Positions 33,486-41,795 of a DNA stretch of 64,000 nt are shown in pieces. A program made the position numbers and the translations under genes. Origin of the DNA: CAZTBB01 sp964611755 (GTDB taxonomy: Bacteria; Pseudomonadota; Alphaproteobacteria; Micavibrionales; Micavibrionaceae); NCBI GenBank assembly GCA_964611755.1, contig CAZTBB010000006.1:5595-69594 (forward strand). Direction: 5' to 3'. Each line of letters begins with the position of its first letter. The stretch's first letter is position 1. The notes beneath the pieces are model-generated. The model did not search any database. It saw nothing but the letters and a program-made list of their open reading frames with translations, and had not been told where the DNA came from.

Positions 33486-34418
33486 TTATGCCGCCTCTTT
33501 TAGCGACGGGGCATTATCTTCCGGAGTGCTGGCGGGTGCGTTTAAAGGGATGTAGTCTTGTCCTGTGATTAACTTATATAAATCGCGGACTGTTTTACCT
33601 TCAAAATAGGCTTTTAAGAATGCTTCATCATGGTTTAGGCCGCCATGTGCTTTATCGTTTCGATAACTTTCACTGACGATTTCAATATCGATGAGAAGAC
33701 GATCAATCCCTGCCAAAATAAAGTTCACTTCATTTTTGATGTTTGGTTTGTACTCAATAAATCGGCTCTTTCCATTGGAGCCTGACGGGAGCCTTGATTT
33801 GTCGAGTGACGACTCATAATACCGGCCCCTATAGGGAATGACGCCATTACACAAAACGTAAACGGAGGCGCAGTTTCTGGTATAGTCATTTACTTTTGTT
33901 GATGTGAATTGATTTCTCTCGAGTATGCCAACCAGATCTACGCACGTTTCTTTTTGATTAAGCCAGAGCATGGTTCTGAAAAAGTTTTCGTCCGCCTGTA
34001 CATTTTCTACCAAGTTTTTGTACTCACCCTTTGCTTTTTTACGAATGGTACTCAGTTTTGGCGTTCGATCCGACATCATGGTTTCAGTGATACAAAAGCC
34101 AATGAGATCGGCCAATGCGTTTGATGCGGGGGAGCCTTGGTATTCAAGCGGAGATACTTCTTTGTTTTCGGCAAATAAAAGAATGCCCAAAATAAGGTGC
34201 CTTGCTATCTCATTGTAATGGTAAGGCGGATTTTCAGAAACATCATATCCTCTATTGATAAGTTTGAAATTATCAACCGCATGCAGATGCATCGCCTCGC
34301 TCAGAGTCATATCCTGTTCGAGCATTTCCAGAATTTCATTGTTATAGCCAAAGCGGTGTTTATCACCAAAATCCTGCCGCAAGTTAGAGGCTGTCACAAA
34401 TTTTTCGCGCAATTTCAT
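33486..34418 (-). CDS. Array copy 5: paralogue that has lost the putative metal site
   Basis: A 310-residue protein from ATG 34418. It keeps NNEILEMLEQDMTLSEA, the YQG segment, the LWLNQKET helix, LPSGSNG (W replaced by L) and VRDLYKLITGQDYIP. Aligned from YQG, the H-[DE]-x-x-H site reads E70-I-A-R-H74 and the downstream glutamate is N100, so two of three putative ligands are gone. The frame is intact, so it is not a simple pseudogene; a non-catalytic, regulatory or partner role is possible. First gene of a two-gene unit with copy 4. Confidence 0.65.
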   Translation of the reverse strand: MKLREKFVTASNLRQDFGDKHRFGYNNEILEMLEQDMTLSEAMHLHAVDNFKLINRGYDVSENPPYHYNEIARHLILGILLFAENKEVSPLEYQGSPASNALADLIGFCITETMMSDRTPKLSTIRKKAKGEYKNLVENVQADENFFRTMLWLNQKETCVDLVGILERNQFTSTKVNDYTRNCASVYVLCNGVIPYRGRYYESSLDKSRLPSGSNGKSRFIEYKPNIKNEVNFILAGIDRLLIDIEIVSESYRNDKAHGGLNHDEAFLKAYFEGKTVRDLYKLITGQDYIPLNAPASTPEDNAPSLKEAA

Positions 34419-34455
34419 AATTTAAGTTTTATTGTTTATTAAATATCCACCGATG

Positions 34456-34484
34456 GTTATAATTTACATATTGCAAAAAAGCAA
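34456..34484 (-). promoter_or_regulatory. Predicted promoter of array copies 5 and 4
   Basis: On the minus strand TTGCTT (34479-34484), 17-nt spacer, TATAAC (34456-34461), 38 bases upstream of the ATG of copy 5. Confidence 0.5.
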
Positions 34485-34544
34485 GAAAATTCCCTCATGG
34501 CCGCATACCGGTCATGGGGCTATGACTTAAAATAGGTTGCGGGC

Positions 34545-35441
34545 TCAGTTCTGTCCGTGCTCGGGGGCTGGGTCCGGAGTGTGAGGGGGCTGATAATCAT
34601 GGCCATGGATGAGGGCATAAACATCACGCATCCTAATTTTTGAGAAAAGCTCTTCTTTCTTTGTGAGCATATTTTTGGACAGGGTTTCATAATCGGCATG
34701 CTCATAGAAATAGTTCAGAAACGGCCAGTAAAGATCGAATAGGGCGCTCATCTCTTTGTGGCTCGGCACTTCAAAGAGAGAAAAATCATGAGTGCCGTTC
34801 GATCCTTGTGGCCACTGGTTATCAACGCTGCAGGCGCTGTGAAGACCATATTTTTGCTCTCCGTCCGAGATAAAGAAAGAGGTGAAATTGTTCGTGCCCA
34901 TTGTGTAATGCACTATATAGCCCTGTTTGCGGGCGAAATTAGCCAGACGTTTCATGCTGTATTCGCAATCCTTGAAAATGTTTATGGCCGGTTTGCCAAG
35001 TTTTTCTTCGAGCATCCACAGCATGGTACGAATGGCATTTTCACTCAGCCAATCTTTTGAGTGCAGTTTTTGTGCTTCGGTCAAAAAAGCTTTTTGCAAA
35101 GCCGCTTTGTTGTCCTTGTAATAGGGCATGTGCAGCAGATATTCCATCGCAGAGATTACCATCTCGGCCTCAAGGTCAGCCTGATAAGGCGTAGTGCTAT
35201 CGCAGGTTGCATGCCTTTTGAGCAGCATAAGTGCATAGACCAAATGCATGGCATCATGGCTAATGGTTGTGCTTGAGGTCAGTCTCCATTTTCTTTGGTG
35301 ATCACGCGCGGCATCCCTGAGGGTGAGATTGCTATTCAGCATGGGCAACAACTCGTCCTCAAATCCATAGGCGCGAGGGGCATCCGGTTTTGGTTTTTGG
35401 GAGGAGCTTTGAAAAAGTTTTGGCAATAATTTTAGTGGCAT
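34545..35441 (-). CDS. Array copy 6: HDxxH paralogue
   Basis: A 298-residue protein from ATG 35441 with AGAGGG upstream. Elements: FEDELLPMLNSNLTLRDA, H62-D63-A-M-H66, YQADLEAE with E93, NAIRTMLWMLEEKLG, WPQGSNG and MRDVYALIHGHDYQP. The N-terminus carries a basic, possibly amphipathic extension (MPLKLLPKLFQSSSQKPKP). First of the array in transcription order, divergent from dnaN with about 160 nt between them. Function unknown. Confidence 0.65.
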   Translation of the reverse strand: MPLKLLPKLFQSSSQKPKPDAPRAYGFEDELLPMLNSNLTLRDAARDHQRKWRLTSSTTISHDAMHLVYALMLLKRHATCDSTTPYQADLEAEMVISAMEYLLHMPYYKDNKAALQKAFLTEAQKLHSKDWLSENAIRTMLWMLEEKLGKPAINIFKDCEYSMKRLANFARKQGYIVHYTMGTNNFTSFFISDGEQKYGLHSACSVDNQWPQGSNGTHDFSLFEVPSHKEMSALFDLYWPFLNYFYEHADYETLSKNMLTKKEELFSKIRMRDVYALIHGHDYQPPHTPDPAPEHGQN

Positions 35442-35599
35442 AAAACCCTCTTTGTTTTATGAAAAACATCGATAGCATGAGCGGCTTACTGTATTCAACA
35501 AAAATATTGCTGATAGTTTGTACAAAACCCTTTTGAAACCCGCAGAGCCCTGCTATAAATTGATTCTTAGCCAATTAATTTTTGAATGGAAGTAGTGTA

Positions 35600-36718
35600 A
35601 TGAAACTGAGCATTGAGCGTGCCGCCCTATTAAGATCTCTTAATCACGTCCAGAGCGTTGTTGAACGCCGTAACACAATCCCCATCCTCTCAAATGTTTT
35701 ATTGAAGGCCGATGACGGGATGCTGACCTTATCCACGACCGATATGGATCTGGAAATTAACGAGAGTGTTGCAGCCAATGTCTCCGCTTCAGGGTCAACC
35801 ACTGCGCCTGCACATACATTGCATGATATTATTCGTAAGCTTCCGGATGGCTCTGATGTTGAATTAGAGCTCAATGCCGAAGGCTCGCAAATGGTTGTGA
35901 AAGCCGGACGCTCTCAATTCAAGCTGAGTTGTTTACCGGTTGGTGATTTCCCTGAAATCGGAACAGGTGATCTTGAAACAAGCTTTGCGATTCCGGCGGC
36001 CGATCTGCGCGCTTTGATTGATCGCACCCGCTTTGCGATGTCCACGGAAGAGACACGCTACTACCTCAACGGTATTTATCTGCATGAGGCCGATAATGAA
36101 GGTGTACAGGTTTTGCGTGCTGTGGCAACCGATGGTCACCGTTTGGCACGTTTTGAAATGCCATTACCAGATGGCGCAGCCGGTATGCCGGGTGTTATTA
36201 TCCCACGTAAGGCTGTGGGTGAATTGCGCAAATTGGCGGATGAGGCGGCCGATGCGATAAACATCAGCCTGTCTGGCAGCAAAATTCGCTTTGCCTTTGA
36301 TCATATTGTTCTGACATCAAAGCTTATTGACGGAACCTTCCCTGATTATCAGCGTGTCATTCCAGAGGGGAATGATAAAATTGTTGAGGTGAATCCCGCC
36401 ATGTTTACCGGCGCGATTGACCGTGTGTCGACGATCTCGGATGGTAAATCACGCGCGGTGAAGATTGCTTTGGCCGGTAAGCAAATGACCATTTCCGCGA
36501 GTTCCGCCGAGGCAGGTAGCGCCACAGAGGAATTGGAAGTCAATGGTGAGACTGATATTGAGATTGGCTTTAATGCAAAATATTTGCTCGATATCACATC
36601 TCAAATTTCCGGTGAGGGTGGTTGCCGCTTGACGCTGGCTGATCCTGCATCACCCACTATTATCCAAGATAACAGCGATGCAAGTGCACTTTATGTGATT
36701 ATGCCATTGCGCGTATAA
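35600..36718 (+). CDS. dnaN: DNA polymerase III beta subunit (sliding clamp)
   Basis: A 372-residue clamp of normal length; three domains of about 120 residues form half of the ring that holds Pol III on DNA. Signatures: MKLSIERAALLRSLNHVQSVVERRNTIPILSN (1-32), the ETRYYLNGIYLH segment, AVATDGHRLA and the C-terminal YVIMPLRV that binds partner peptides. ATG 35600 with GGAAG upstream is chosen over TTG 35582. A strong terminator follows at 36759. recF lies two genes downstream. Confidence 0.98.
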   Translation: MKLSIERAALLRSLNHVQSVVERRNTIPILSNVLLKADDGMLTLSTTDMDLEINESVAANVSASGSTTAPAHTLHDIIRKLPDGSDVELELNAEGSQMVVKAGRSQFKLSCLPVGDFPEIGTGDLETSFAIPAADLRALIDRTRFAMSTEETRYYLNGIYLHEADNEGVQVLRAVATDGHRLARFEMPLPDGAAGMPGVIIPRKAVGELRKLADEAADAINISLSGSKIRFAFDHIVLTSKLIDGTFPDYQRVIPEGNDKIVEVNPAMFTGAIDRVSTISDGKSRAVKIALAGKQMTISASSAEAGSATEELEVNGETDIEIGFNAKYLLDITSQISGEGGCRLTLADPASPTIIQDNSDASALYVIMPLRV

Positions 36719-36758
36719 TTACTTTTCTTGCATTTTCATAATGATTTAAATTAAGGTG

Positions 36759-36790
36759 CTCCCTCATGGCTAGTGAGGGAGTTTTCTTTT
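36759..36790 (+). terminator. dnaN terminator containing the next gene's ribosome-binding site
   Basis: CTCCCTCA (36759-36766) pairs with TGAGGGAG (36774-36781), 7-nt loop, followed by TTTTCTTTT. The 3' arm GAGGGAG is also the Shine-Dalgarno sequence of the TTG start at 36789, which lies in the U-tract. Confidence 0.85.
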
Positions 36791-37445
36791 GCCAAAATTC
36801 TACCATTTTACATCGTTGAATAAGCTGCACGAGATGTTTGATATGAATTACAGCGTCAAGGAGCCAGCGATTGTTCCGATTAAGCGTATGGTGACGCTTG
36901 ATGCTCCATTAAGTAAACGTAATCATAAAATGGGTCATGAGGGTGCAGTCTTTGGAGTGCTTGATCCGTTTGAGAGTGGCTGGTGGGATATTGAGTTTAA
37001 CCCAGATGAACCGATGATGGAGCGGGTTATAAAAGAGATTAATGGCGGGCATGGCCCTGATGGCAATGAGATTATCGTGCTGGAGATTGAAGTTGATGAT
37101 GACGATCCGGTTTATGTGGCCGATTGGTCAGTGCATGAACATCCGGAGTATAATGGTTATCGCGCAGACAATAAGGATTTAATTCGGGATATTAAGGATG
37201 CTTATGTCGAAAGCATGGTGCCTTTGAGTGAGTATCTCGAAAAAGGCATGGATTATAGGGGGGCAGAAGTTCTTTGCTTTACCCATATTCCTTTAAAAAA
37301 GGATCGCGTGAAAATTATTCACCAAGAAAACCGCCATGATTTAATCAATCGTATGCGCATAAAGTTTGGGCGCGAGCCCCATCCTCCTCAGCTACCTTAT
37401 AAAGAGCCGGACTTATCCGTACTTTTTGATGGTGAACCAACGTGA
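36789..37445 (+). CDS. Uncharacterised protein, weak ADP-ribosyltransferase-like N-terminus
   Basis: A 218-residue soluble protein from TTG 36789, seven bases after GAGGGAG. The N-terminus PKFYHFTSLNKLHEMF recalls the start of DarT- or ART-type domains (aromatic-H-x-T), but I do not see the remaining catalytic residues with confidence. The middle is acidic (IEVDDDDPVYVADW) and the C-terminus proline-rich (PHPPQLPYKEPD). Because the ribosome-binding site is buried in a terminator stem, expression may be low or conditional. Family not assigned; the ART idea is tentative. Confidence 0.55.
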   Translation: MPKFYHFTSLNKLHEMFDMNYSVKEPAIVPIKRMVTLDAPLSKRNHKMGHEGAVFGVLDPFESGWWDIEFNPDEPMMERVIKEINGGHGPDGNEIIVLEIEVDDDDPVYVADWSVHEHPEYNGYRADNKDLIRDIKDAYVESMVPLSEYLEKGMDYRGAEVLCFTHIPLKKDRVKIIHQENRHDLINRMRIKFGREPHPPQLPYKEPDLSVLFDGEPT

Positions 37446-37472
37446 GATATGTTGAAGGGCTCTAAAAGACTG

Positions 37473-38015
37473 TTATGGCTGGACGGGGTCTAGCTGGGCA
37501 GTTTGATTGTTAATAACGTCTGTGTCCAGAACAACGGCGTATCCCGTGCCTCTGGCAATATAATCTTTTATAATGGAGGCGCGCCTTGCTTGACCATCAG
37601 GGAAAATGTGACCAGATATTTCGAGGTTTTGTAATCCGTCATTCAAAGGAACAATAAAGTTGCCTCTTTCCACTGTATTAATTTGAATAGCAGATGCCGG
37701 CTCGTAATTTTCCTCCGGCGGCGAAAATGTTGCTATATTAATGAGGTAAGACGTTCCCCAATATATATCTCTATCTTTAATAAAGACATGGATTTTGTCT
37801 TCGGCTTCTCCTGAGATGGCTGCGGGGATTGTAACGTGATGGATACCATCTGGTAGTCTAGAGGCGAGATCACCCTCCAAGATTGATGTGCTCTGTACAG
37901 GCGGCAAGGATGGTGTTCCATCACTCGAGCTAATATTTGTTTCACTATCTCCGCAAGCACTTAAGAATACTGCTGATGAGAGGGCTGTTGCTTTGAAAGC
38001 TTTATCAAGAGACAT
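37473..38015 (-). CDS. Putative lipoprotein
   Basis: A 180-residue protein with a lipoprotein signal: KAFKATALSSAVFLSACGDSE, where LSAC is the lipobox and C21 would be lipidated. The serine/threonine-rich linker after the cysteine and a beta-rich domain follow (HHVTIPAAISGEAEDKIHVF). AGGAA lies nine bases before the ATG. Likely anchored in the inner or outer membrane facing the periplasm. Convergent with the preceding gene and divergent from recF. Function unknown. Confidence 0.65.
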   Translation of the reverse strand: MSLDKAFKATALSSAVFLSACGDSETNISSSDGTPSLPPVQSTSILEGDLASRLPDGIHHVTIPAAISGEAEDKIHVFIKDRDIYWGTSYLINIATFSPPEENYEPASAIQINTVERGNFIVPLNDGLQNLEISGHIFPDGQARRASIIKDYIARGTGYAVVLDTDVINNQTAQLDPVQP

Positions 38016-38155
38016 ATTTGAAATTCCTGCACACGATTAATGAATAATACCCATCTTCTAGCAATCGCATTATGCAAAAGCAAGTGATTTGTTTTCTTGA
38101 GGATGGGGGGCGCAGGAAGACTCTCTTTTACCGGCAAATATGCTACATAATATCT

Positions 38156-39280
38156 ATGGCCTATCTTCAATCGCTGCAATTGCATCATTTTCGCTGTTAT
38201 GAGCAGGCCAAGCTTGAGGGCTTGGAGGCCGGACTTGTGGTGCTTTCGGGTGCCAATGGCGCGGGTAAAACCAATGTGCTGGAGGCGGTCTCTTTGTTAT
38301 CACCTGGCCGCGGGCTTCGCGGATGCAAACCTATGGAGATCCAGCGCGTCCATTCCTCGTCCCCATGGGCGATATCTTGCGAAGTCGCCGGAGGGTTTAC
38401 GCCGATACAAATTGGAACGGGTTTGGATGCCAAAACGGAAAAGCGCCTTATCCGCATTAACGGCGCGCCGGCCAAAGGGCAAAACGCATTGGCGGATTAT
38501 CTGGCTTGTGTCTGGCTGACGCCGCAAATGGATGGGCTGTTTTTACAAGGCTCATCGGATCGCAGGCGGTTTTTAGATCGTCTGGTCTTTGCCTTTGATC
38601 CCGGACATTCGGGCCGCATTACACGCTATGAGAATGCGATGCGCCAACGCTCAAAACTTTTGCAGGATGGCAAGGGGGATCCCTCTTGGTTGGTGGGGCT
38701 GGAATCTCAAATGGCAGAAACGGGCGTCGCCATTGCGGCTGCGCGTCTTGATTTTACAGCGCGTTTGCAGGCGGCTTGTGATCAAACGCAGGATCAAACA
38801 TTCCCCAAAGCATCCTTGCGCGCGGGCGGCACATTGGAGGAGCTATTGCAATCCAGCCCTGCTGTGGAGGTGGAAGAGATGTTTTCTTACCAACTCTCGG
38901 AGAGCCGAGCCAAAGATGCGCAAACGGGCGGCGCGGCCAGTGGGCCTCACAAATCAGATTTACATGTCCAATATAGTGATAAGCAGATGCCGGCGGCGCA
39001 ATGTTCTACCGGAGAACAAAAAGCCTTGTTGATCGGAATTATATTGGCGCATGCGCGCCTGATAGCCGCAGAGCGCGGAGCTCCACCGCTTTTGTTGCTT
39101 GATGAGGTGGCAGCGCATTTGGATGAGGGAAGGCGTGCGGCACTTTACGAGATTTTGGGGCATCTTGGTGGACAAGTCTGGCTCACGGGTACGGATAAGA
39201 ATCTCTTTGATGCGATTAAGGGAACAGCACGTTTTTTCAATGTGTCAGAGGCGCATTTGTGTGATCAGCGTGCAGCCTAG
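38156..39280 (+). CDS. recF: DNA replication and repair protein RecF
   Basis: A 374-residue SMC-like ATPase that loads RecA at gaps. Walker A GANGAGKTN is at residues 32-40, preceded by LQLHHFRCYEQ; the ABC signature region is STGEQKALLIGIILAH and Walker B is LLLLDEVAAHLD. MAYLQSLQLHHFR is the typical start at ATG 38156; the longer frame from 38072 is rejected. No good ribosome-binding site precedes the ATG. The 3' end overlaps hisC by 4 nt, tail to tail. Confidence 0.95.
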   Translation: MAYLQSLQLHHFRCYEQAKLEGLEAGLVVLSGANGAGKTNVLEAVSLLSPGRGLRGCKPMEIQRVHSSSPWAISCEVAGGFTPIQIGTGLDAKTEKRLIRINGAPAKGQNALADYLACVWLTPQMDGLFLQGSSDRRRFLDRLVFAFDPGHSGRITRYENAMRQRSKLLQDGKGDPSWLVGLESQMAETGVAIAAARLDFTARLQAACDQTQDQTFPKASLRAGGTLEELLQSSPAVEVEEMFSYQLSESRAKDAQTGGAASGPHKSDLHVQYSDKQMPAAQCSTGEQKALLIGIILAHARLIAAERGAPPLLLLDEVAAHLDEGRRAALYEILGHLGGQVWLTGTDKNLFDAIKGTARFFNVSEAHLCDQRAA

Positions 39281-40410
39281 ATTTCACTGAACTCTTTTAT
39301 ATAGTCCAAAAGAAGGGCGTTTTCTTCTTCCGTACCAACCGAGATGCGGATGCAGTTTTGTGCCCCGGGGGCGGCTGAAAAATCCCTTAAGATCATATTG
39401 CGCTGGCCCGTATAGGCCATAAAGCCCTGCGCGTCTGTCATCTCAACAAGAATGAAATTGGTGGATGATGGGTAGACATGGTTCACGCATTTTAAATCCT
39501 TCATAGCGGCGATGAGTGCATCACGGCTTTGTTCCAGCTTTTTGATGTTCTCGCGCGCAATGGATTGAATCTCGGGTTTGAGGATAAGTCTGGCGGCCTC
39601 GATTGTTGCCTGTGGGATCGGGTATGCATCAAGCCCTTTATCGCGCATCAAAGAGATAAGCGCGGCATCACTGTTGAGGGCAAAGCCAATGCGCATACCG
39701 GCCAAGGAATAGGCTTTGGAGAGGGTGCGCAAAATAATCAAATGCGGATTATCGTTAAGCAAGGCAATGAGTGAGTCTTCCGAATTAAATTCGGCATAGG
39801 CTTCATCCATAACGACCATGGCGTGGCCTTTGAGCTCTTCGGTGATGCGAACAAGTTGGTCATGCGGAAATACAGTGCCTGTCGGGTTGTTGGGTGAGCA
39901 CAGAAAGACCAGCTTGATGTTGTGATCCGGGTTTTGAGCGGTTTGAATAATGTCATCAACATTCAGGAAAAAATCACCCTGTTTTTTGATGAGGGGCACA
40001 TCAACGACGTTGGCTGAGGGCATCATATCGGCATCTACTTTGTACATGCCAAATGTCGGGGATGAAATCAGGATGGAATCCTGATGCGGCTCAACAAAGA
40101 GCTTGGTGATCACAACAATCGCTTCGTCGGCGCCTCTGGACATCATGATATGATCGGGTTGAACACCATAGAAATCAGCAAATCCATTCAGCATTTCTGC
40201 CGGTTGCGGCTCAGCGTAGCGGTTATACCCCTCTAGGCCCGGCAGGGCGTATGGGTTTTCATTGGCATTCAAAAAAATTTTCTTGGCCGTTTTGTCGCCT
40301 TGCATGCCCGCCGATACATATCCTTGTACCTGCAGAAGGTGCGCGCGCAGATGTTTTTTTACGTTTTGTTCCATCATCTGACTTATAGGGGATTGCAGGA
40401 GGGATGTCAT
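39277..40410 (-). CDS. hisC: Histidinol-phosphate aminotransferase
   Basis: A PLP aminotransferase of about 377 residues for histidine synthesis. Landmarks: IFLNANENPYALP near the N-terminus, the CSPNNPTG segment, VVMDEAYAEF, the PLP-lysine segment LRTLSKAYSLAGMRIG and CIRISVGTEEEN with the phosphate-binding arginine. The start is uncertain: ATG 40410 (MTSLLQSPIS), ATG 40377 or 40374 (MMEQNVKKHL) and a longer form at 40467 are possible, none with a good ribosome-binding site. HisC proteins may also act on aromatic amino acids. No other his genes are in the window. Confidence 0.87.
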   Translation of the reverse strand: MTSLLQSPISQMMEQNVKKHLRAHLLQVQGYVSAGMQGDKTAKKIFLNANENPYALPGLEGYNRYAEPQPAEMLNGFADFYGVQPDHIMMSRGADEAIVVITKLFVEPHQDSILISSPTFGMYKVDADMMPSANVVDVPLIKKQGDFFLNVDDIIQTAQNPDHNIKLVFLCSPNNPTGTVFPHDQLVRITEELKGHAMVVMDEAYAEFNSEDSLIALLNDNPHLIILRTLSKAYSLAGMRIGFALNSDAALISLMRDKGLDAYPIPQATIEAARLILKPEIQSIARENIKKLEQSRDALIAAMKDLKCVNHVYPSSTNFILVEMTDAQGFMAYTGQRNMILRDFSAAPGAQNCIRISVGTEEENALLLDYIKEFSEI

Positions 40411-40539
40411 CCCCGAAAAACACAAATTCTGATTGAAATACAGAGTTTTACGTGGATAAAAATGCAAATTTTTACCCTATATTTACCTGCGAATGACATC
40501 CTAATATATTCAATGGGTTATATCGCATCATGGAAAGGC

Positions 40540-40556
40540 ATAGACCATCGGTCTAT
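40540..40556. promoter_or_regulatory. Perfect 17-bp palindrome upstream of beta-oxidation genes
   Basis: ATAGACC (40540-40546), ATC, GGTCTAT (40550-40556). It lies 67 bases before the thiolase start. This size and symmetry suit a dimeric TetR- or GntR-type repressor, as commonly controls fatty acid degradation operons. No regulator gene is adjacent. Confidence 0.5.
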
Positions 40557-40622
40557 ATCGTTATAAACTACTAAAAAAATTATTGATTTGATCATTACAC
40601 ATAACTTTTCGGAGGTTCTCTT

Positions 40623-41750
40623 ATGCAAAAACCAGTCGTTATATGCGGATTTAAGCGCTCACCTATGCATTTTGCCAATAAAGGTGATTTGGCCGGTGTA
40701 AGGCCGGATGATATGGCCGCCCATGTGATCAGTGATTTGGTGAAAGCGACAGGTGTGAACCCCGAGGATATTGAAGATCTTCTTATGGGGTGTGCATTCC
40801 CCGAGGCCGAACAGGGCTTTAATCTGGCGCGTATTGTTGTGAATATTGCCGATCTGCCGATCAGCGTAGCGGGCGCGACCGTAAACCGTTTTTGCGGATC
40901 ATCCATGACATCGGTGCATATGGCGGCCGGTGCCATTCAAATGGGCGCAGGCGAGGTGTTTATTGCGGCCGGCGTTGAATCTATGAGCCGTATCCCGATG
41001 GGTGGTTTTAATCCGATGCCGAATCCGGCTTTGGGAGAGAAATATCCGCAAGCTTATATGTCGATGGGAATTACAGCCGAAAATCTGGCCGAGAAATACT
41101 CTATTTCACGAGAGCAACAAGAAGTATTCGCAGCGGGATCCCATCAAAAGGCGGCTGCGGCGGCCAAAGGTGGTAAGTTCGATGATGAGATTGTGGCCAT
41201 TGGTGATGTGAAGGTGGATGGGACAATTCGTGCCGAGACCACGGCTGAAACATTGGCCGGTTTAAAATTGGCTTTTGATGAAAATGGAACAGTAACGGCC
41301 GGAACAGCCTCCCCGCTAACGGATGGCTCTGCGGCTCTGATTGTCGCCTCGGAAGAGTATGCGGATAAGCATAAATTACCAAAGCTGGCGCGTATTAAAT
41401 CGGTGGCTGTGGCAGGTTGTGCGGCTGAAATTATGGGGATTGGCCCAGTACCTGCAACCCAGAAAGCGTTGGAGCGTGCAGGTCTTACGATCAAGGATAT
41501 TGATTTGATCGAACTCAATGAAGCGTTTGCCGCGCAAGCGCTCTCGGTTCTCAAGGAGCTTGGCGCTGATGAATCAATCGTAAATCTTGATGGAGGGGCG
41601 ATTGCGCTTGGCCACCCTCTTGGAACATCCGGAGCGCGTATCACAGGTAAGGCGGCAAGCCTGCTCGCGCGTGAGGGGAAGAAATACGCGCTGGCGACTA
41701 TGTGTATTGGCGGCGGTCAGGGGATCGCAACCATTTTAGAAGCGATTTAA
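40623..41750 (+). CDS. Acetyl-CoA C-acyltransferase (thiolase)
   Basis: A 375-residue thiolase preceded by GGAGG. The acylated cysteine is C91 in VNRFCGSSM; the second site is formed by NEAFAAQ (histidine replaced in the usual manner by asparagine-glutamate), GGAIALGHPLGTSGAR with the catalytic histidine, and CIGGGQG with the second cysteine. With the FadB-type enzyme two genes downstream it forms the classical FadAB pair, cleaving 3-ketoacyl-CoA to acetyl-CoA. Specificity for degradation rather than synthesis is inferred from this context. Confidence 0.93.
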   Translation: MQKPVVICGFKRSPMHFANKGDLAGVRPDDMAAHVISDLVKATGVNPEDIEDLLMGCAFPEAEQGFNLARIVVNIADLPISVAGATVNRFCGSSMTSVHMAAGAIQMGAGEVFIAAGVESMSRIPMGGFNPMPNPALGEKYPQAYMSMGITAENLAEKYSISREQQEVFAAGSHQKAAAAAKGGKFDDEIVAIGDVKVDGTIRAETTAETLAGLKLAFDENGTVTAGTASPLTDGSAALIVASEEYADKHKLPKLARIKSVAVAGCAAEIMGIGPVPATQKALERAGLTIKDIDLIELNEAFAAQALSVLKELGADESIVNLDGGAIALGHPLGTSGARITGKAASLLAREGKKYALATMCIGGGQGIATILEAI

Positions 41751-41795
41751 GGGATTGAATTTAGTCAGACAAACAAACAGGCATTCGTAGGTTTT

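Larger units (their letters stand above)
29636..35441 (-). other. Array of six tandem paralogous genes
   Basis: Six consecutive minus-strand genes of 289-311 codons share one architecture. Common elements in order: an N-terminal [NDQ]E[LI]xxML[ED]Q[DN]M[ST] segment; H-[DE]-x-x-H at residues 55-66; YQG/HQG with a glutamate 25-27 residues after the second histidine; a helix with [NT]xxRT[LM]LWxxxxxT; WPxGSNG near residue 210; and a C-terminal [RK][DE][LIV][YW]xxxxGxxY motif. Mutual identity is low, so duplication is old. Only copies 5 and 4 are spaced as an operon (12 nt); other gaps are 68-126 nt and several hold promoter-like sequences. The HDxxH...E site resembles Coq4 of ubiquinone synthesis but the spacing differs, so I treat the family as unassigned. 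Confidence 0.8.

Noticed and set aside
29636..35441. Naming the array genes coq4
   Set aside because: The HDxxH motif fits but the glutamate spacing is about 25-27 rather than about 11 residues, and WPxGSNG is not a Coq4 feature known to me.
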